Positions 22,162 through 33,166 of a stretch of DNA of 64,000 nucleotides are shown piece after piece. Both the position numbers and the translations under genes were made by a program. The stretch's first letter is position 1, and the number at the start of each line of letters is the position of its first letter. The notes under the pieces were generated by a model. It was not told the DNA's origin and ran no database searches. It worked only from the letters and a program-made list of their open reading frames with translations. This DNA is from Limnanthes douglasii subsp. nivea. Its lineage: Eukaryota > Streptophyta > Magnoliopsida > Brassicales > Limnanthaceae. The stretch spans positions 573,001 to 637,000 of the forward strand of contig JAUPFV010000005.1 in the NCBI GenBank assembly GCA_036936605.1, in the 5' to 3' direction.

Positions 22162-22440
22162 TTGAATCAGTTACGAAACTATACTACTATAGAGATCCAC
22201 ATCTCATCTACTGCTAGAGTCTGGTGGCCTAAATCCACATATAATCTTATTTTAATAAGAGAAAGAATTACACATACCAGAAGACCTGGTTATATCTATT
22301 GCCAAGTTCGCTTTAACATTCCAAATATTGTAATTCCTAAGCACACATGGTCATTAACAGTGCAAACGGTATGTATAGCAATACCTGTTCAAATGAAATC
22401 AATTAAGGTCTCTTCTAGGGTTAATCAATATACAATTTTT
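22162..22440 (+). CDS. Unidentified coding-like segment
   Basis: The frame has balanced amino-acid use for about 90 codons, unlike the surrounding AT-rich translations, with stretches such as ARVWWPKSTYNLILI, TRRPGYIYCQVRFNIP and VIPKHTWSLTV. After about 22440 the frame enters a pyrimidine-rich tract and loses protein character. I do not recognise the family. Candidates are a fragment of a mobile or viral-type gene or of a host gene. There is no start context I trust. Confidence 0.35.
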
Positions 22441-22529
22441 TTATTGTTTTTGTTTTACCTCTTCGGCCCTTTCCCATTTCCCTTCCTCTCTGCATTTCCT
22501 TTCTTCTTTCTCTCTGCTTAATTTTTACC

Positions 22530-22900
22530 TCCTTCTAGAGTGCACTACAAGAATATCAACACAAACAAAGTAATTAAACCCAGAATAGAATCGAAACGAT
22601 TCTCGAAATTGAAGAATTGTTTTAGAGTTTTGAGAGTAATAGAGGGAAGACGATACCTTCTGCTCCTGCTTTTGTGGTTTGGTCAATAAGAAAGGTCTCC
22701 ATTTGGGAGAAGCATACAATGTCTAGGGTTTGTGATGGAGCCAATTTGGTTTTATAAAGTCTTTACTACAAGGTAGAGTCCGTGGACTCGTATTCTCCTA
22801 GGGCCCAACCCAAGGTTAGAGTCCAAATTATTTCTTGGACTCGTATTTCCAGCCCAAACCCTAAATACCTATTTAGGTTTTAACCCTCCACAATTAATAT
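22530..22900 (-). repeat. Possible LTR-like remnant
   Basis: The block has the general layout of the antisense copia LTR at 8378-9037: a purine-rich stretch, a TATAAAG-like word near 22754, then a GGGCCCAACCC-rich part. No TG...CA ends, primer site or partner were found. The CACTACAAGAA word at 22545 is probably chance. Confidence 0.2.
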
Positions 22901-23651
22901 ATAACACACCTATAAACAAAAATTATATATAACTTATGTTACCCTTCATTGAGATTTTAGAAATATGTCACTCCATTTAAGGTCAAATGGTTTTTTTTCT
23001 ACCAACCAACCACAAACGTAATTTTTTATCGCCTAATTTGTCTAAGTTTTGTTTAGTTTTCATTTTAAATTATAGTTTTTTAAAAAACTGAAATTCCAAA
23101 CGTCATTTTCGTTCAATAATGTTTATTTTTGTCTAACATTACAGGCAAAAAAAAATATTGAAATTGCTGAATTTTAATTTTTAAAAACCTTTAGGTAAAT
23201 AAATTTTGAGAGCTGAACCTAAAAAAGCGATACACTTATTTTATTTTGTCAGGTTCGGCAGTGCGCCTACATAAATTTTATTTTATTTTAAACTTTTTAT
23301 TTTCAATTTGATTATTTATATTTTTTTAGTTATTTTGTTGTGTTGTGCAATGGCAAAAAATATGTTGTTTTTTAATTTAAATAAAATATGTTGGCAGAAA
23401 ACTCTTTGAAGATATGTGTTGGTCATTGCAAACCTTAGATTGGCAAACTGCGAGGTAAAATTCTTTGACTATGAAGATTGACAAACTCCGATGAAGAATT
23501 TTTTACCTTTGCATATTAATAAAATCCAATAGAGAATTTTTTGATGTAGTAGATCGAGGGGTCTGCCTCTTTGTCGTAATCCAAGTAAAAATAAAAGTGG
23601 ATATCTTAATATTATATGTATAAATTTTATTAGAAACTACAAGCTCTAAAG
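22901..23651. other. AT-rich stretch, no gene identified
   Basis: 23160-23280 weakly matches 19970-20060 of the dispersed repeat family. Otherwise nothing was recognised. Confidence 0.45.
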
Positions 23652-23988
23652 TTTCAGAACCCATACTCGGTGAACATCCTGTTGACTGGTACGACAAAGA
23701 GACATTCCCATCCATCGATTACATTGTTACTTACCACAAGGTTGAGAAGGTTGCATTTGGTTACTTATCGTGCTTTTCGCTTTTTACCATGGACATGTTG
23801 TATCGCAATGAGCTTTCAATGGAAGAAGCAGTTGTTGTGGTTGATAAATGCATTGTAGAAACTCCATCAAAACTGGTTGTGACACCTCTAATTTTTTTAT
23901 CACAATTGTTGACAAAGATGGGGCAATGGAATACGCATGAAGATAATCTATTATGGATGGCTCAACTTCCACTGTGTGAATTTTCTTG
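23652..23988 (+). pseudogene. PBD: Proteasome subunit beta type-2 (PBD/PSMB2) C-terminal fragment
   Basis: The sequence encodes the C-terminal half of the non-catalytic beta-2-type 20S proteasome subunit: NPYSVNILLTG, then in the next frame YDKET-type sequence through DYIVTYHKVEKVAFG, FTMDMLYRNELSMEEAV and VDKCIVE, then VTPLIFL. The frame changes near 23690 and again at a seven-T run (23892-23898), after which IVDKDGAMEYA is readable in a third frame before a stop. The N-terminal half is absent. Intact family members are about 200 residues. Two frameshifts, truncation and the TE setting make it a dead fragment. Confidence 0.85.
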
Positions 23989-24345
23989 AATTCAGTTTTC
24001 ATGTTGTTTTTTTGTCTTTCCTTTGGTACCATAACATGTGTTATTTTAGTGCTTAAACTTCTATAGTACCTGCATTGAATGAGTTTTTTTCTAAATATAT
24101 TGTTGAAATTAAGATTTTGTATTGTTTTTTATCTCAATTAAAATATAAGGGTATGAGTTATTGATACATTAAACTATATGCAATTTTATGATGAAATATT
24201 TGAGTTGAATGGTTTGTATGAATTTTTAATAGATTAGTACGTAGATTTATAACTATATAGGAGAATGGAGAATTTTTTGTTAATAGTCCACAATAGATGA
24301 TTTAATGATATAATCATTTGAATACCATATGTTGTTCATTTTTAT
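23989..24345. other. No gene identified
   Basis: AT-rich interval between the proteasome remnant and the LINE. Confidence 0.5.
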
Positions 24346-25314
24346 TCCTGCAATCCGTCTTTTTCTTCTCCTTCATTTCACATAATTATGATATTTCCTT
24401 TCATTCCTGTCTTCATCTCCAATCCATTGGACACCATTTTTGTTTCCATAATTCTTCTTCCATGGAGAGAGCTAGTAGATGATTAGCAGTTGCCTTAGAT
24501 AGGTTGATTTTGTCTTCCATGCTATTTGAGGTTGAATATCTAGCTTCACAACTTTTGACAATATCTTCAGTCTGAATTACTTTGTCAAAAACATTTTCAA
24601 ATTACTTTTTGTTCCATTCTTTTAAGGTATTTTCCAGCCTCTTTAATTTATTCCAAAAGATAAACAGTGGATAGCTCACCATAGCTTTCTCCCAACTTGT
24701 TTCAACAATGTTAATAAAGTCATTATCTATGGTCTGTATGTTAAGAATTTGAAGCTACTTCTGTATTTAACTCTTTCTTTGATGATTGATATACATAATG
24801 GTGTATGGTCAGAGCATCTCCGTGCCAGATGCTCCACTTTAGTTTATCCAAAGTAATCAGTCCACTCTTGGTTGATTACCATCCAATCAAATCGCTTCCA
24901 TTTTGTCTTGTTTGTCAACGTAAATTTGGCACTTAAAAATCCTGCATCCTCAAGGAAACAGTCTTTAATTACATCATTAAATTTAGTAGAACTTTGATTG
25001 AGCAATGCTTGCTATTGTATTCCATAGCTCTATTCTTTCTCTTCTGTGATATTTAGCATATACACATGTCACATGGAGATTTAATTCTAGCATAGGGTGA
25101 TTAATGTTGATGTGGCTGCATTGAACATAGTCCTGCATAATGGTCATCTTTATGTCATCCTTCCACAGTATCCAAATTTTGCTAGAGACATTTGCAATGT
25201 AATTGTATGAATAAGATTCTTATTTTCTCCTTTCTGACTATTAACTTCAATGTTCTTACTGAAGTTTTATTACGAGCACCTCTTATATTCCAATATATAA
25301 CTTTAATCATTTAG
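24346..25314 (-). pseudogene. LINE ORF2 N-terminus: AP-like endonuclease
   Basis: Begins MIKVIYWNIRGARNKTSV, the AP-endonuclease start of plant L1 ORF2. Later pieces include FDWMVINQEWTDYFG and RCSDHTPL, the SDH catalytic motif (usual form CSDHSPLL). A QWIGDEDRNERKYHNYVK-like stretch leads towards the RT domain before the homology ends near 24346. Stops are scattered through it. The enzyme would nick target DNA to prime reverse transcription. Confidence 0.8.
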
Positions 25315-26409
25315 GGATGGAAATAAAGATCTTATTGTCTTCTTAAATTGAAGAGATTTTATCACTAAAGCCTTGTTCTTCTTGTTTGCTCTTACAAGTT
25401 TAAGTTTTATGTCAAGGAGTTTTTGAAAATTTGGACCAGTTTGTCTCTGCCTTAGGGTTGGAGTAATAGGTAGGCTACCAGTATTCTCTTTAGTAGGTGT
25501 TAGGTATTCTCTTGGAGTAATAGATCGCGATCATTATCCGAATGATTTTATCGCTTAAATGATTTCCTCATTAGCATCCATGTCAGTATTTGTATCTTCC
25601 TGATGTTCATGAGATTCTTCTTCACTATGTCTTTTATATTTTCTTGTGGAATATTATTTTTCTTTACTTCATCGTTTCTAGACTCCTTAATTCTTCTATT
25701 GTTCTGTTCCTCAAAGAATTCTGATTTATTCATGGGTTTCTCACTATTGTTAACTATTATTGACTTGGTCTTTCTTGCTTTGCAGCTTTATCATCTTCAT
25801 GGAGAAGTTTTGAAATTCATGTTTGCATTAAGATGTTGCTTGTTTGCTGATTAGTAGACTCCATAGCCTTTTTACCATTGATCTTTCTGCAGGTATCTTT
25901 GGTGTATAAATGTTCAGGTAGCCTTTATATTCTTATCCATATCAGCACTATAGGGGATTCTTTTTTGGGATGAAAAGATAGTTGTCATTTACAAATCTTC
26001 ATTGCATTTTGGCCTACAGTCCATATTCCACGAGACCATATCTTTTGATATCTTCTTTGAGAGAGAATTCCAAAAATAGGTGCCATGAGTCCTAGTTTGA
26101 GTAGGATAAATCTCCCCTGAATCTTCTTTTGTTATAGAACTTTTCAAAGATCTGTCTTTTAGGTAGTCCTTGAGAAAACTTCCCGATAAGAGTGTATGTT
26201 GAAGATATTAGTAGAACATTTTTAACATTTTCTTAAAATCGTAAATCTCTATGGTTTTCTTTGTGATTGTTATAAGATGGTTTGAGTTTTGTTGAGTTTC
26301 CAGAATTTGCAACAACTTCGGAGTACAACTTTTGGTTCAGAGTTGATGGAGCTGTTAGATGAAAAGTTTGAAGATTTTTTTGTGATTCGAGACAAAGAAA
26401 TTCTTCCAT
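25312..26409 (-). pseudogene. LINE ORF1 remnant
   Basis: Antisense reading from MEEFLCLESQ includes LIGKFSQGLPKRQIFEKFY, which matches LIAKFSQGIPKRATFQAF of the ORF1 at 37469-38782. The end reads FISIPK then TGA at 25312-25314 region, overlapping the ORF2 ATG. ORF1 proteins bind element RNA. The frame is broken in several places. Confidence 0.65.
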
Positions 26410-26499
26410 GATGGATCAGTACACCCTATATTGTAGATTTGAAAAAAGATCAATGACACGAAGCCTTTGAATTTATTCAAATGAGAAGAACCGTGTTGT

Positions 26500-26830
26500 T
26501 CAAAAAAGTGTTTATTCTCGTAAAAGACTTAGATCACGAGACCGCTAACGGACCTACTTTGATGGTTCCTAAAGTCGTAGAAGTATGGAAAAAACTTGAA
26601 TTTCATGTGAGACAATTTGAAGTTCGAAAGACCAAATTCGAGTTCAAATAAAAAAGCAACCCAAATATATCGATCTGAACACCGCATGTTACCATCTTCA
26701 ACTATAATAAAAATAAATATTTATATTTGTAACTATTATATTTTTATTATCCGTTAATTGATTGATTCATCTATATATTTATATGTTTGGCTCTATGATT
26801 TATTATCTAGAGCAAATATAATTGATAATA
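26500..26830. repeat. Dispersed repeat family, third locus
   Basis: 26610-26770 resembles 3790-3960 and 18770-18930, including the ATTATATTTTTATTATTAG-like run. No coding content. Confidence 0.5.
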
Positions 26831-26841
26831 CAATATAAAAA

Positions 26842-28055
26842 GGGAAATTGTATCAAAGGTACCTACTCAACTATTCAATTGTCACTTACCACCCAAGGTT
26901 TGATCAATTGTTACTTAATACCCAACTCAACTACCTTATTGTCACTTACAACCTAACTTTATTTTAATACCCTAACTACCCTCACCATTCATGAACAGCC
27001 ACGTAACCAAAATTTATATTTCCTTCTCTTTCCTTCTCTTTCCTACTTTTTCTTTAATTTTATTTTTAAAAGATCCGTATCTTTCGAACCGGAGCTCGAA
27101 AAAAATAAATGAAAGTACCATTACTTTTGTTTTTTAAAAATGAACAAAACTAGATCCATTTATGATATTTTTTGATATTTTTTTATTTTTTTTAAAAATA
27201 AAATTTCACCAGTTGCAAGCAATTCGCATCTTGAGAATTGTACCATTTTTTTTTTATCGTTCAGAAATCCTGAGAGTTGCAAGCAATTCGCATCTTATCA
27301 TGAGAATCGTTCAGAAATTTGCAAGCAATTCGCATCTTATCATGCGAATCGTTCAGAAATTGCAAGCAATTCGCATCTTATCATGAGAATCGTTCAGAAA
27401 TTGCAAGCAATTCGCATCTTATCCTGAGAATCGTTCAGAATTTGCAAGCAATTCGCATCCTGAGAATTCGCAAGCAATTCGCATCTTGAGAATTGTACCA
27501 GTTATTTTTTTTTATCGTTCAGAAATCTTGAGAGTTGCAAGCAATTCGCATCTTATCATGAGAATCGTTCAGAATTTTGCAAGCAATTCGCATCTTATCA
27601 TGAGAATCGTTCAGAAATTGCAAGCAATTCGCATCTTATCATGAGAATCGTTCAGAATTTTGCAAGCAATTCGCATCTTATCATGAGAATCGTTCAGAAA
27701 TTGCAAGCAATTCGCATCTTATCATGAGAATCGTTCAGAAATTGCAAGCAATTCGCATCTTATCATGAGAATCGTTCAGAAATTGCAAGCAATCTTATCA
27801 TGAGAATCGTTCAGAAATTGCAAGCAATTCGCATCCTGAGAATTTGCAAGCAATTCGCATCCTGAGAATTTGCAAGCAATTCGCATCTTGAGAATTGTAC
27901 CAGTTTTTTTTTTTTTTTTACCAGCGCGCGCCTTTTTTTTAGTCGGGGGTATTTTTGTCCAAATTTCAGTTCGAGGTACCAAGTTACACTATCCAAAAAA
28001 ACGGGTACCGCCGGGTAATACCATAGTTGAGAAGGTATTTACCGGTACTTTTCTC
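26842..28055. mobile_element. Mutator-like non-autonomous element with 9-bp TSD
   Basis: The 1214-bp block is flanked by identical ATATAAAAA at 26833-26841 and 28056-28064. Nine base pairs is the Mutator TSD length. The ends pair over 33 positions without gaps, and 14 of 15 match in TACCTACTCAACTAT against TACCTTCTCAACTAT; the outermost bases are GGGAAA and GAGAAA. There is no transposase. The interior is mostly a minisatellite. Confidence 0.75.
27213..27890. repeat. Minisatellite, about 41-bp unit, 17 copies of its core
   Basis: The core TTGCAAGCAATTCGCATC occurs 17 times, mostly spaced 40-42 bp, with linker TTATCATGAGAATCGTTCAG. Some units are shortened to 26-28 bp. A linker with GAATTGTACCA plus a T run recurs at about 27235, 27490 and 27893, so a roughly 255-bp higher-order block was also duplicated. 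Short ORFs over it are artefacts. Confidence 0.95.
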
Positions 28056-28064
28056 ATATAAAAA

Positions 28065-28568
28065 ATACTAATTAGAACATTTTGTTCTCTTTAATTAATT
28101 GAAATGTATTTATTCAAATTGAAAAACATGTTACTTCTCGGCATTTCCCAACCCAATAAAATAACTAAAAATATAAATAACCAAATGGAAAACACACTCT
28201 TCAAATTCAAGTTAAAAAGAACTAAATATTTAGGGCCACTCCCAATCTAACAGAATATACTAAAAACATCGATTTTTTCTAGACGACTCTAAATTAATTC
28301 ATCAAAATAAATTGGGACGAGCTTTTAAAATTAATTTTAGAATACTTTTATATAAATATTATATTATTATTATAAATGTTATATTATTATTATTATTATA
28401 TTAGAAAATTATATTTTTTTTAATATTTTCAATAAATTTTTTTATTGTATTTTATAATCATTAAATGAATTATTGTTTTATAAAAAAATAACACATCACA
28501 ATAAATAATAAAAAATAATTTTATATTAGATTATCAATCGTTTAAAATCAAATTTTATTTTAAAATAT

Positions 28569-28631
<63 letters not shown>

Positions 28632-29684
28632 TATGCATTCATTTTAAAAACAATTATGTATCATATAATTAATACTAAAGTACGTTGAAAATACAAAATT
28701 TCTAAAACAATTACTCTAATACAACAATATAACAGTAAAATTATCTCTTAATATATTTACCAATTACAGATATATAGTTGTTTTTATTAAAAAATATTCT
28801 CTAAAATAAAAAAAAAAAATATGTTAAGTATTTAAATCATACACGATATAATAAATAAAAATTTATTACATTAATATAAATTATAACTCGTTGTTTGGTG
28901 TAATTAAAAAATATTAGATAAAAATATAAAAATATATGATGTCATAATTATAGGTAACGTAAATGAATGCGGGTATATTAAGAGTAAGTTTCGTACTAAC
29001 AATAAATCTTTTCAATCTTTTAAAATATAAAAAAAAATTACAAAAATTTGATATTAAATAATTTGTAATTTAATAAAAATGTATTATCTTAATTTAATTA
29101 TAACCGATTATTTAATTTTGATATCCTAATTAATTTTATCATAATATTACAATATACTAAAATATATAATATCATATAAAACCGTTAAACGAAAAATATA
29201 ATTTGAAATTTGATTTTAAAATTTTAATTAATTTAAACTATTATAAATTAAAAGAGTATTGAAAATATTTACAAAAATATCTTATCATAATTTCATTAAC
29301 AATAATGAAATATCGATATTTATATATTCTAACGGTAAGTTTGGTATTAAATAATTTTTAATTTTTTTAAATATAAAAAAAACGGATGCTAAAGGCATGG
29401 TTAAGATAAATATACTTGCATGTCGTTTTCAGTTATGCGAATTATAATATTATATATAATCATCTTCTAATCAGATTATTATTTTTATTTTATAAAAAAA
29501 CAATAATTATTATCTTCATTAATATTTGTGTATATAAATAATTATAAAAAAAAGAGAGCCATACTCTATATATGAAATCCTCGTGTTAGTGAACCATAAC
29601 AGACAAAACGTAAAATTCAATTCAGTCAACTTTGATTTAATATCTAAATGTTAGAAACGTAATTCTTTTGATTGTCTATATAGA
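28065..29684. other. Very AT-rich stretch with (TA)n at 28573-28627
   Basis: A TA microsatellite of about 27 units lies at 28573-28627. No frame, RNA gene or element end was recognised in the remainder. Confidence 0.6.
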
Positions 29685-29692
29685 GTAACGAG

Positions 29693-30376
29693 TAGGGACG
29701 GCAATGTTGGTCCGAACCCGTTCAAATCCGTGCGACTCAGTTTAATTCGGTCAGGATTTGTCCAGCCCGAACATTTAACGGTTGGGTATGGATATACGAA
29801 TAATTATGATCCGTAGGCGGGTCCGATCGGGTATGGATTTTTAATTTGTCCAACACGATCCGGCCCGTAAATATAAACTATATATAAAAAATAAAAAAAT
29901 ATATTAAAAATTATTGTAAATTTGTAGTAGTATAATTACTAAAAGACTCATATTTATATGTTTTCCAATAATATATCATATTTGAGTTTACTTTTAGAGT
30001 CAATAATATATTTATTAATTATATTATCTTTCCATAAACTAATTTCATAAATTTTAAATACATTTTTAAGATCTTTGCTTTATATATACTTTCGCGATTT
30101 TGAGTTTTAGATACGTTGGTTTAAAATTTATGTCTTAAACTTTTGTCTTAAATTAAAAATAAAATAAAAAATTTGGCTGGTTCAGCCAGCCCGAATAGTA
30201 AAAATAATGTTTACGGCTCGGGCCGAGCTGACCTCCTGCGGACATAAATAGGTCGGGCTCGGGTTTGAAAATATTAAACCGCTGCGGGTCGGGCCGGATT
30301 TGGGTTCGAATAAAAATCAACGGGCCTAAACGGGTCGGCCTGAAACCGGTCCGAACCCGACCCATTGCCATCCCTA
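29693..30376. mobile_element. hAT-like non-autonomous element
   Basis: The ends are inverted: TAGGGACGGCAATG at the left against TAGGGATGGCAATG read from the right, the form common in plant hAT derivatives. They are flanked by 8-bp GTAACGAG (29685-29692) and GTAATGAG (30377-30384), one mismatch. Both sub-terminal regions carry many CGGGTCGG/CCGACCCG-type words in inverted orientation around an AT-rich centre. No transposase is encoded. Confidence 0.8.
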
Positions 30377-30384
30377 GTAATGAG

Positions 30385-30797
30385 TAATGTTTATATATAT
30401 GTGAGTCTCAACTTATTTTTTTCTCTAACTGGATTTTGGAATTCAAATGCATTTTTTAAAGAGAGAATGCAAAGCTACTCAACGAGTGTACGTATAGGCA
30501 TATGGGTGTGATAGGCTCTCAGACTAGGCAAGCTTTAGCGTTTTCTCCATGTAGGTGTGACAGACTCAGACTAAAAAAGTGTACCTTAGTCTCCCTACTG
30601 AGCTTCCTTTTTCAGAACTTTTCAAATGCACTTTGCAAACCACAGATACGTGATTTAGGTTCTTTCCGATTTGTTTAGTACGAATTAATACTAATATATG
30701 GTTCGAAATAAGCGATTTGGTTTATTCTATTTTGGATCCATAATTCATATCAGTGAACATAGTGCTGTTTTTCTAGTTTTGGAAAAACAATTCATCG
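30385..30797. other. No gene identified
   Basis: A GTGTGACAGACTCAGACTA-like word occurs twice near 30500-30575. Nothing coding was recognised. Confidence 0.45.
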
Positions 30798-30806
30798 GGC
30801 TATGAA

Positions 30807-31115
30807 GGGTAAAAAACACCAGTCATCCTCCACATTTGCCGATTGTAACAAGTTAGTCCCTGTCCTTTGAGGCCGTAATAAAGGGATCCTTGTCGTTGTA
30901 TTGGGTAGAACAAAACCATCCTTTTCGAGTCCAGCCCAACATTTCTCCGAATTATACCCTTTGACCAGCCACATCAGCGATCCACGTAGGACGCTGATGT
31001 GGCAACCGTAAAAAAAGTAAAATCAGTTTTTACTTTAAGCCACTTATTTTACCCTTCTTCCAATCCTTAAACCCGACCCATTAGCCCTAAACCCATCTAT
31101 AACCCAGTCCAGCCC
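30807..31115 (+). repeat. Pack-MULE left TIR
   Basis: 309 bp pairing with 32146-32453. Differences are scattered point changes and a few single-base gaps. Confidence 0.93.
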
Positions 31116-31116
31116 G

Positions 31117-32193
31117 ACTCCCGACTCGGACGAGTCAATCTCCGCTGTTAAAGCTTTGTTAGAGCTGGATAACGATCCAGACTCACTTCTTTTGAACGCA
31201 CCGGAGCTATCTTCTCTCTCAAGACACCTCTCCGACCTTAAATCCCTCATCGACACGCTCCAGAAAGCAAGAGGTCACGGCCTGAGAATGTTCCTGACGC
31301 GTCGCCTGTCGACTCACTCCATCTCCCGAGTGGCCGGTTCGATCGAGTCAGAAATTCAAGCTTGGATCGATCGAGAGAGCGTAGAGACGCTCACAGAAGC
31401 TCTGACTCCGCAACAGCAAGAGCAATCAGACGACGACAACGAGTTGGTTATGCTATTGACTCAGTTCGAATCCCGAGTCATGGAAGGGTTTAACCGCGAG
31501 TTACAAGATCTAATCCTCAAATCAAAGGTTTTCTCGTCGCTCGAGTCGTGTATCTGTAACTCAAACCAATCGAATAGAATCCGAGAACACGCTGCTTTTT
31601 GTTTATCGGCGTTAATTCGATTCAACAAAGACGTTTTCGTCGGTCAAGTGTTCATCGGTTCAACGATCCAGGCTCTTTTAGCAATAGGCGCCACCTGTTC
31701 GTTGAAAGTCCTCTGTCGCTTAATCAAATCAATAACATCTCCACTTTTGGACGAAATTGTGACAAACAAACAAATACCCAAAATCATACATTTCTTGAAC
31801 CACAAGGAAACCGGAATGCAAGTACTCGCACTCGACTGCATACTAGAAATCGGGTACTTTGGTCGAAAAGAAGCCATAGAAGCAATGCTAGAAGAGAAAC
31901 TGATAGCGAAACTTGTTGAAATGCAGAGATCAGAGCTGGGTGGGGATTTGATTGAGATGGCAGTGACTGAAGGTAACGATGTTGGAAGGAGAGAGAAGAG
32001 CAGTGAGTTTTTAGAAAAGCATCCATTTGCGAGCTGTGTGGCGAGATTTGCAGTGCATTTGGAAGTTGGAGAAGGGTTAAGGCGAAGAGAAAGAAGAGCA
32101 TTGAAGCAACAAGTGTTGATTCAAGTGAGCGATGGGTTAGAGGTTGGGTTGGGCTGGGTTATAGATGGGTTTAGGGCTAACGGTCGGATTTAA
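31117..32193 (+). pseudogene. ARM-repeat protein fragment captured in the Pack-MULE
   Basis: A long frame, more GC-rich than its surroundings, encodes a protein resembling plant ARM-repeat superfamily members related to U-box/VAC8-like proteins; no U-box is present. Recognisable stretches are LSDLKSLIDTLQKARGHGLR, SISRVAGSIESEIQAWIDRE, FNRELQDLILKSKVF, AAFCLSALIRFNKDVFVGQV, ALDCILEIGYFGRKEAIEAM and HPFASCVARFAVHLEVGEGL. Family-like sequence begins before any ATG; the first in-frame ATG is at 31288, inside conserved sequence. The last 16 or so codons are TIR sequence. So both ends were lost at capture. About 340 codons remain open, which suggests recent capture or selection. Such proteins act as binding scaffolds; the role here is unknown. 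Confidence 0.7.
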
Positions 32194-32453
32194 GGGTTGG
32201 AAGAAGGGTAAAAGAAGTGGGTTAAAGTAAAAAATGATTTTATTTTTTTTACGGTTGCCACATCAGCGTCCTACGTGGATCGCTGATGTGGCTGGTCAAA
32301 GGGTATAATTGGAAGAAATGTTGGGCTGGATTCGAAAAGGATGGTTTTGTTCTACCCAATACAACGACAAGGACCCTTTTATTATGGCCTTAAAGGACAA
32401 ATACTAACTTGTTACAATCGGCAAACGTGGAGGATGACTGGTGCTTTTTACCC
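32146..32453 (-). repeat. Pack-MULE right TIR
   Basis: Inverted partner of 30807-31115. Its inner end forms the C-terminal codons of the captured frame. Confidence 0.93.
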
Positions 32454-33166
32454 GGCTATGAACAACAGTTCTCATTGCAAATCGGACTCACGGTGAAATT
32501 TGAAAAGAGGTTCCATCTTTTAGTTTTTTTTAGCAAAAGAACACATTTTATTAATGAAGGACTAAAAGTATCAATTTATAAACTAGAGGCCCTAAAAATG
32601 ATAAGGCCATAATTAAAAGAACGAATTAGGGTCAAAATCGACAAGAGAAGTCAATCAGAATCCTAACCCTAAATCGATTACAACCCTTCAACCCATCTTC
32701 AACCCTTCGAGTCCAAGCTCCCAGCTTCAGACTCTCCACATCAAAACACCAAAAACCAGTTCCCAATAGCTCCATTCAACCATACGATCTTCTGATACTT
32801 CAAGGTTGACGCCACCTTCAGGACCCTTTCTCTTCAGATTTGAAGAGAAAGGTTTTGAACTGGGTGAGTGCACCACCGAAGAATCAGGCGATCCATTCAC
32901 CTTCTCCGGCAACGACCAGAAAACTCCGAGCCCTTCCTCATCTCCTTTCAAATCGAATTGAAACCCTAAATCTGAATCAAACACCCTCTCCATCTTCTTC
33001 CTCAGACACCCTTAACACCCAAATCTCCATGAAAACAACCTTCAACCTTCACTCTTACACCAGCCAAATCGCCAGCCACAGCCAAATCCTTTTCACACCA
33101 TAAACCCTCCAACCCGAGAACAGCTTCCACAAGATCACCAGAGAAGTGACAGAATCTTCAGGCCGC

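Larger units (their letters stand above)
24346..26409 (-). mobile_element. L1-type LINE, partial (LINE-1 copy)
   Basis: Antisense order: ORF1 remnant (26409-25312), then ORF2 endonuclease and the start of the RT region (25314 to about 24346). The 3' part with most of RT and RNase H is missing. The same layout, including the ATGA overlap of ORF1 stop and ORF2 start, is seen in the fuller LINE at 32526-39150. No TSD found. Confidence 0.8.
30807..32453. mobile_element. Pack-MULE: Mutator-like element carrying an ARM-repeat coding sequence
   Basis: The 1647-bp block has long terminal inverted repeats, 30807-31115 and 32146-32453, about nine-tenths identical by eye. It is flanked by a perfect 9-bp TSD GGCTATGAA at 30798-30806 and 32454-32462. 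The ends are GGGTAAAAA. Each TIR holds a perfect 12-bp inverted repeat GCCACATCAGCG...CGCTGATGTGGC (30968-31003 and 32257-32292). There is no transposase; the interior is a captured host-type gene fragment, so mobility would depend on an autonomous element elsewhere. Confidence 0.93.

Noticed and set aside
22541..22560. CACTACAAGAA as a CACTA transposon end
   Set aside because: No partner end, no sub-terminal repeats and no TSD found; probably chance.
27213..27890. Regular repeats that could look like a CRISPR array
   Set aside because: The units are contiguous, the so-called spacers are themselves repeated, and the array lies inside a plant transposon; it is a minisatellite.
27776..28061. 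ORFs at the right side of the minisatellite
   Set aside because: Translation of repeat units and the MULE end.
30153..30371. 72-codon antisense ORF
   Set aside because: Encoded by the GGGTCGG-rich sub-terminal part of the hAT-like element.
31644..32101. Antisense ORFs opposite the ARM frame
   Set aside because: Shadows of the sense frame, which has clear protein motifs.
32727..33103. Open frames on both strands near 32.7-33.1 kb
   Set aside because: They lie in the LINE 3' region beyond RNase H; no known domain and no continuity with ORF2.
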